Origin: Piscirickettsiaceae bacterium
GTDB taxonomy: Bacteria; Pseudomonadota; Gammaproteobacteria; Nitrosococcales; Methylophagaceae
Assembly (NCBI GenBank): GCA_030620285.1
Contig: JAUXFA010000075.1
Span: 1-6,374 of the forward strand
Direction: 5' to 3'
Length of the DNA: 6,374 nt
Of the stretch, positions 3,237 through 6,374 are shown piece by piece (the stretch's first letter is position 1; every line of letters begins with the position of its first letter). Made by a program: the position numbers and the translations under genes. The notes beneath the pieces are model-generated. The model was given only the letters and a program-made list of their open reading frames with translations. It was not told where the DNA came from and did no database searches.

Positions 3237-5420
3237 ATGTTGAATATAATCCAAGTTGCCATCCCTTGTCCTCTAAGACAATGTTTTGATTATTTAGTTG
3301 ATCAAGATTTAGATTCTTTAAAAAAAGGAATGAGAGTTCTCGTTCCGTTTGGATCACGAAAGGTCATTGGCATTATTATTAATGTTTCTGAAATAAGTGA
3401 CAAAGTTGATAGCTCAAAATTAAAACAGATTATTGAATGCATTGATCCATCGCCAATTCTACCAACAGAGTTATTTAATTTAATTTTATGGGTGAGTGAT
3501 TATTACCACCATCCTATTGGTGATTGTTTTCAAGTAGCACTGCCTAAAAAACTCCGCCATGGTGAGTCCGCTATTCTTCAAACAGAGAACTTTTGGCAAT
3601 TAAATAAAAATAGAACTGAAATGACGCTGGGTAAAAAACAGCAGCAGATTATTGCATTACTTAAGTTATTTCCTGATGGAATAAGTCAGCAACAGATAAA
3701 CCAACAACTTGGCCAATGTCGTTCCTCATTAATTAGCCTAGAACAAAAAAATTATATTTCTCAAACCCAAAAAATAAAACAAACAGTTGCTAAAGAAACT
3801 TTAGCCGCCGCTTGTCAATTGAATGAACAACAACAACATGCCGTAGACAGTATTTGGCAGGCTCGATCTTATTTTTCAACACACTTGCTACAAGGTATAA
3901 CAGGAAGCGGTAAAACAGAGGTTTATATTCAGTTAACGCAACAAATGATCGCGGAACATAAACAGATACTTATTTTAATTCCTGAAATTGGCTTAACCAC
4001 CCAATTTGTTGAACGTTTTCGCCAGCGCATAGCTGGAACAATCGTGGTATTAAATTCAGCGATCTCTGATGGTGAACGAAAACAATCGTGGTTATTAGCT
4101 AAAGAAGGGTTAGCAGATGTTGTGATCGGTACCCGATCAGCCATCTTTACGCCATTGAAAACCCCCGGACTTATTATTATTGATGAGGAGCATGATAGCT
4201 CTTATAAACAACAAGATGGTCTGCGTTACCATGCTCGAAATATTGCTTTGATCCGAGCAAAACGATTGGCTATTCCCATTGTATTAGGTAGTGCCACCCC
4301 CTCATTAGAAACCTTGTATAACAGTCAGCAGCAACGTTATCAACTAATAACATTAAATAAACGTGCGACAGGGGCAACACTGCCAAAAGTAAAATTAATC
4401 GACACCGCAGGACCCAGCGCCGATAGTGGAATATCGAGTGAGTTATATCAAGCGATTAAAACACAGGTATCTGCCGGAAATCAGGTGTTATTATTTATTA
4501 ATCGACGAGGTTTTGCACCGGTATTAATGTGCCATGATTGTAATTGGCAGGCGACGTGTTCGGATTGTGATGCTCGAATGATCGTGCACCAGCGGCGTAA
4601 TATCTTAATGTGCCATCATTGTGGTTTTATTCAGCGATTGCCTCAGGAGTGCCCAAAATGTCAGGCGACTGAGATTAAAACCTATGGCGCGGGTACCGAA
4701 CAGATAGAACAAACCTTACAACGTTATTTTCCTGAGACAACGGTATTAAGAATTGATCGTGATACCACCCAACGGGTTAATGCGTTTGCAGAAGTCGTCA
4801 AAGAAATTCAACAAGGTGGCGCAAAAATATTAGTGGGCACCCAAATGTTAGCAAAAGGCCATGACTTTCATGATGTGACTCTAGTTGGGGTGATTGATGC
4901 CGATCAAGGCTTATTTAGTGCTGATTTTCGAGCAACCGAATTATTAGCGCAACTCATTATTCAAGTGACCGGCCGAGCTGGTCGAGGGGAAAAAGCAGGT
5001 GAAGTATTAATTCAAACCAGCCAGCCACACCATGAATTTTGGCGAGATTTAATTGAACAAGGTTATCCAGCAACCGCTAAAAAATTATTAGAACAAAGAC
5101 AATTAATGGCTATGCCGCCAATAGGATCGTTATGTGTGATTAGAGCGGAAGATAAACAACAACCATTGGCAATGGCATTTTTGGCAGAAGTCTTGGCAAT
5201 ATTAAATCAATATGCACAAACACAAGTTATGATATTAGGGCCAGTACCGGCGATTATGGAAAAACGAGCAGGTCGATATCGGGCGCAATTATTATTATCA
5301 TCACCACAACGCAAACCATTGCATCAATTATTAGATCACTATATTGATGAAATATCGGCATTGAAATTAGCCAGAAAAGTTAGGTGGTCGATTGATATTG
5401 ATCCGATAGATTTGCTTTAG
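3237..5420 (+). CDS. priA: Primosomal protein N', replication-restart helicase PriA
   Basis: PriA is a 3'-to-5' superfamily 2 DNA helicase that recognises stalled or D-loop forks and starts loading of DnaB for replication restart. The 727-residue protein matches E. coli PriA (732) throughout. The N-terminal 3'-DNA-binding domain begins VAIPCPLRQCFDYLV and includes DYYHHPIGD (88-96). A variable linker or winged-helix region follows at about 125-190. Walker A is GITGSGKT (220-227), the DEEH box is 316-319, and GSATP is 351-355. Eight zinc cysteines are C432, C435, C441, C444, C459, C462, C472 and C475. Then come GTQMLAKGHDF (534-544), VTGRAGR (577-583) and the C-terminal domain ending DIDPIDLL. 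In the usual VLHSGLSDGER motif this protein has N273 and A275 in place of H and G. The start matches the family, although no ribosome site precedes it. No terminator follows within the 41-bp gap. Confidence 0.98.
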   Translation: MLNIIQVAIPCPLRQCFDYLVDQDLDSLKKGMRVLVPFGSRKVIGIIINVSEISDKVDSSKLKQIIECIDPSPILPTELFNLILWVSDYYHHPIGDCFQVALPKKLRHGESAILQTENFWQLNKNRTEMTLGKKQQQIIALLKLFPDGISQQQINQQLGQCRSSLISLEQKNYISQTQKIKQTVAKETLAAACQLNEQQQHAVDSIWQARSYFSTHLLQGITGSGKTEVYIQLTQQMIAEHKQILILIPEIGLTTQFVERFRQRIAGTIVVLNSAISDGERKQSWLLAKEGLADVVIGTRSAIFTPLKTPGLIIIDEEHDSSYKQQDGLRYHARNIALIRAKRLAIPIVLGSATPSLETLYNSQQQRYQLITLNKRATGATLPKVKLIDTAGPSADSGISSELYQAIKTQVSAGNQVLLFINRRGFAPVLMCHDCNWQATCSDCDARMIVHQRRNILMCHHCGFIQRLPQECPKCQATEIKTYGAGTEQIEQTLQRYFPETTVLRIDRDTTQRVNAFAEVVKEIQQGGAKILVGTQMLAKGHDFHDVTLVGVIDADQGLFSADFRATELLAQLIIQVTGRAGRGEKAGEVLIQTSQPHHEFWRDLIEQGYPATAKKLLEQRQLMAMPPIGSLCVIRAEDKQQPLAMAFLAEVLAILNQYAQTQVMILGPVPAIMEKRAGRYRAQLLLSSPQRKPLHQLLDHYIDEISALKLARKVRWSIDIDPIDLL

Positions 5421-5432
5421 TTTAGATATAAT
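5403..5432 (+). promoter_or_regulatory. Candidate promoter between priA and the next gene
   Basis: A perfect TATAAT (5427-5432) lies just after the priA stop, with a poor -35 (CCGATA, 5403-5408, 18-bp spacing) in the last priA codons. It would start transcription about 22 nt before the ATG of the downstream gene. Read-through from priA is equally possible because no terminator hairpin is visible. Confidence 0.3.
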
Positions 5433-5461
5433 TTTTTTACTGAAAATTAAATGGATAAAAA

Positions 5462-6374
5462 ATGGAACAGCACCCAACAACACCCTTAGAGAAAGCGCTT
5501 CGTTTTAACTTAGATCCACTCCGATATGGATCCTTCGCAGAAATAGGCGCAGGACAAGAAGTTGTGCGGTGGTTTTTTCGGGCCGGTGGCGCCGCAGGAA
5601 CGATTGCTAAAAGTATCTCGGCTTACGATATGGAAGTTAGTGATGCCGTCTATGGAAAATGTGCACGTTATGTTTGCCGTGAAAGATTGGAATCAATGCT
5701 TAAATATGAACATGACTTGAATATGGAGCGTTTAAGTCAATCAAAAGGTAAGGAAACAGCATTTTTTTCATTTGCAGATACGGTTTCGGCAAGAAATTAT
5801 CACGGAACCAATGAGTGTCATGGTTGGCTAGGAATTCGTTACCAAAAGAAACCAGAGGCGCCGGTGAGTGAGATTATTATCCATGTTCGTATGCTGGATA
5901 ATGAAAATGCATTACAACAAGAGGCATTAGGGATTGTCGGCGTTAATTTGATATATGGTGCGGCCTATTTATGCAATACACCGGAGAAATTAGTGGAATC
6001 GCTGCTTGATGGTCTGAGTGTTGATCGGATAGAAGTGGATATGGTGGATTTTTCAGGAGATGCCTATAAACATGTCGATAATCGTATTGTTAGTTTACAT
6101 CTTGTACAACTAGGATTAAGTGGTGCCGCAATGTTTTCAGCAAACGGTGAGGTATTACAACCATCGGAACATTTGCGAAAAAAACCCGTGATGGTGGAGC
6201 GAGGTCGTTTCAGGCCGGTGACACATGTCAATATTGATATGCTAAGTGCTGCATTAATAGATTTCGAAGCAGAAGAAGATGTTGAACAGGGTGAAGCGAT
6301 TTCTATTATGGAAATTACCATGCATAACCTTCGGTCAGAGGGAGAGATTGACTTAAATGACTTTATTGGTCGAG
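5462..6374 (+). CDS. Conserved cytosolic protein of uncharacterised family, N-terminal 304 residues (cut by right edge)
   Basis: The first 304 codons of a longer protein are present and open to the right edge. The N-terminus carries a block typical of a widespread conserved family: ALRFNLDPLRYGSFAEIGAG (12-31), then QEVVRWFFRAGGAAGTIAKS (32-51) and SAYDMEVSDAVYG (53-65). Further landmarks are RNYHGTNECHGWLG (111-124) and FSANGEVLQP (225-234). From memory, relatives of about 500 residues are labelled 'TonB-dependent receptor' or 'nicotinate-nucleotide adenylyltransferase' in databases. Neither label is supported here: there is no signal peptide, TonB box, membrane segment or HxGH nucleotidyltransferase motif. 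The glycine-rich AEIGAG segment looks superficially like a methyltransferase motif I, but I would not call it that. The ATG at 5462 is preceded by a weak GGA 6 nt upstream; an out-of-frame ATG lies at 5451. It is 41 bp after priA and may be co-transcribed. Confidence 0.85.
   Translation, partial: MEQHPTTPLEKALRFNLDPLRYGSFAEIGAGQEVVRWFFRAGGAAGTIAKSISAYDMEVSDAVYGKCARYVCRERLESMLKYEHDLNMERLSQSKGKETAFFSFADTVSARNYHGTNECHGWLGIRYQKKPEAPVSEIIIHVRMLDNENALQQEALGIVGVNLIYGAAYLCNTPEKLVESLLDGLSVDRIEVDMVDFSGDAYKHVDNRIVSLHLVQLGLSGAAMFSANGEVLQPSEHLRKKPVMVERGRFRPVTHVNIDMLSAALIDFEAEEDVEQGEAISIMEITMHNLRSEGEIDLNDFIGR

Noticed and set aside
3929..4144. 71-codon minus-strand frame inside priA
   Set aside because: Antisense shadow of the conserved helicase domain.
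6064..6321. 85-codon minus-strand frame near the right edge
   Set aside because: Antisense to the conserved partial gene, which stays open through the region with family-like sequence.
1..6374. CRISPR array, riboswitch or toxin-antitoxin pair
   Set aside because: No regularly spaced long repeats, no recognisable aptamer, and no pair of small overlapping genes were found.

Overview
The window reads as a junction between an integrated mobile element (left, about 1-500) and ordinary chromosome (right) of a moderately AT-rich gammaproteobacterium. The lineage call rests on a TIGR02647-type small protein, a gammaproteobacterial-type FolA, and a PriA that aligns with the E. coli protein nearly end to end. 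I cannot name a genus.

Left part. The N-terminal third of a tyrosine-recombinase integrase (minus strand) runs off the left edge. Upstream of it lie short direct repeats that look like integrase arm sites and one good minus-strand promoter. The element ends at about 500, where a 3' half of a CAU-anticodon tRNA gene (T-arm, acceptor strand and CCA, but no 5' half) is followed by a strong terminator and a weaker related one. This is the usual footprint of integration into a tRNA 3' end. The intact, restored tRNA should lie beyond the left edge, at the other end of the element.

Middle part. Two minus-strand genes follow: an unrecognised acidic single-pass membrane protein with a coiled coil, and a YgjP-type zinc metalloprotease-fold protein. 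A plus-strand TIGR02647 small protein comes next. Its stop overlaps the stop of convergent folA (dihydrofolate reductase, GTG start).

Right part. folA and priA diverge from a 311-bp AT-rich intergenic region. It holds three exact 9-mer DnaA boxes within 43 bp (two tandem, one inverted) plus a one-mismatch fourth box close to the priA start. This is the most notable feature: a candidate DnaA-binding control locus beside the gene for the replication-restart helicase PriA. priA is full length with all expected motifs. After 41 bp comes a large cytosolic protein of a conserved but poorly characterised family, cut by the right edge.

No complete novel defence or mobile system is visible. The leads are the DnaA-box cluster, the tRNA integration junction with its arm repeats, and the unrecognised membrane protein.
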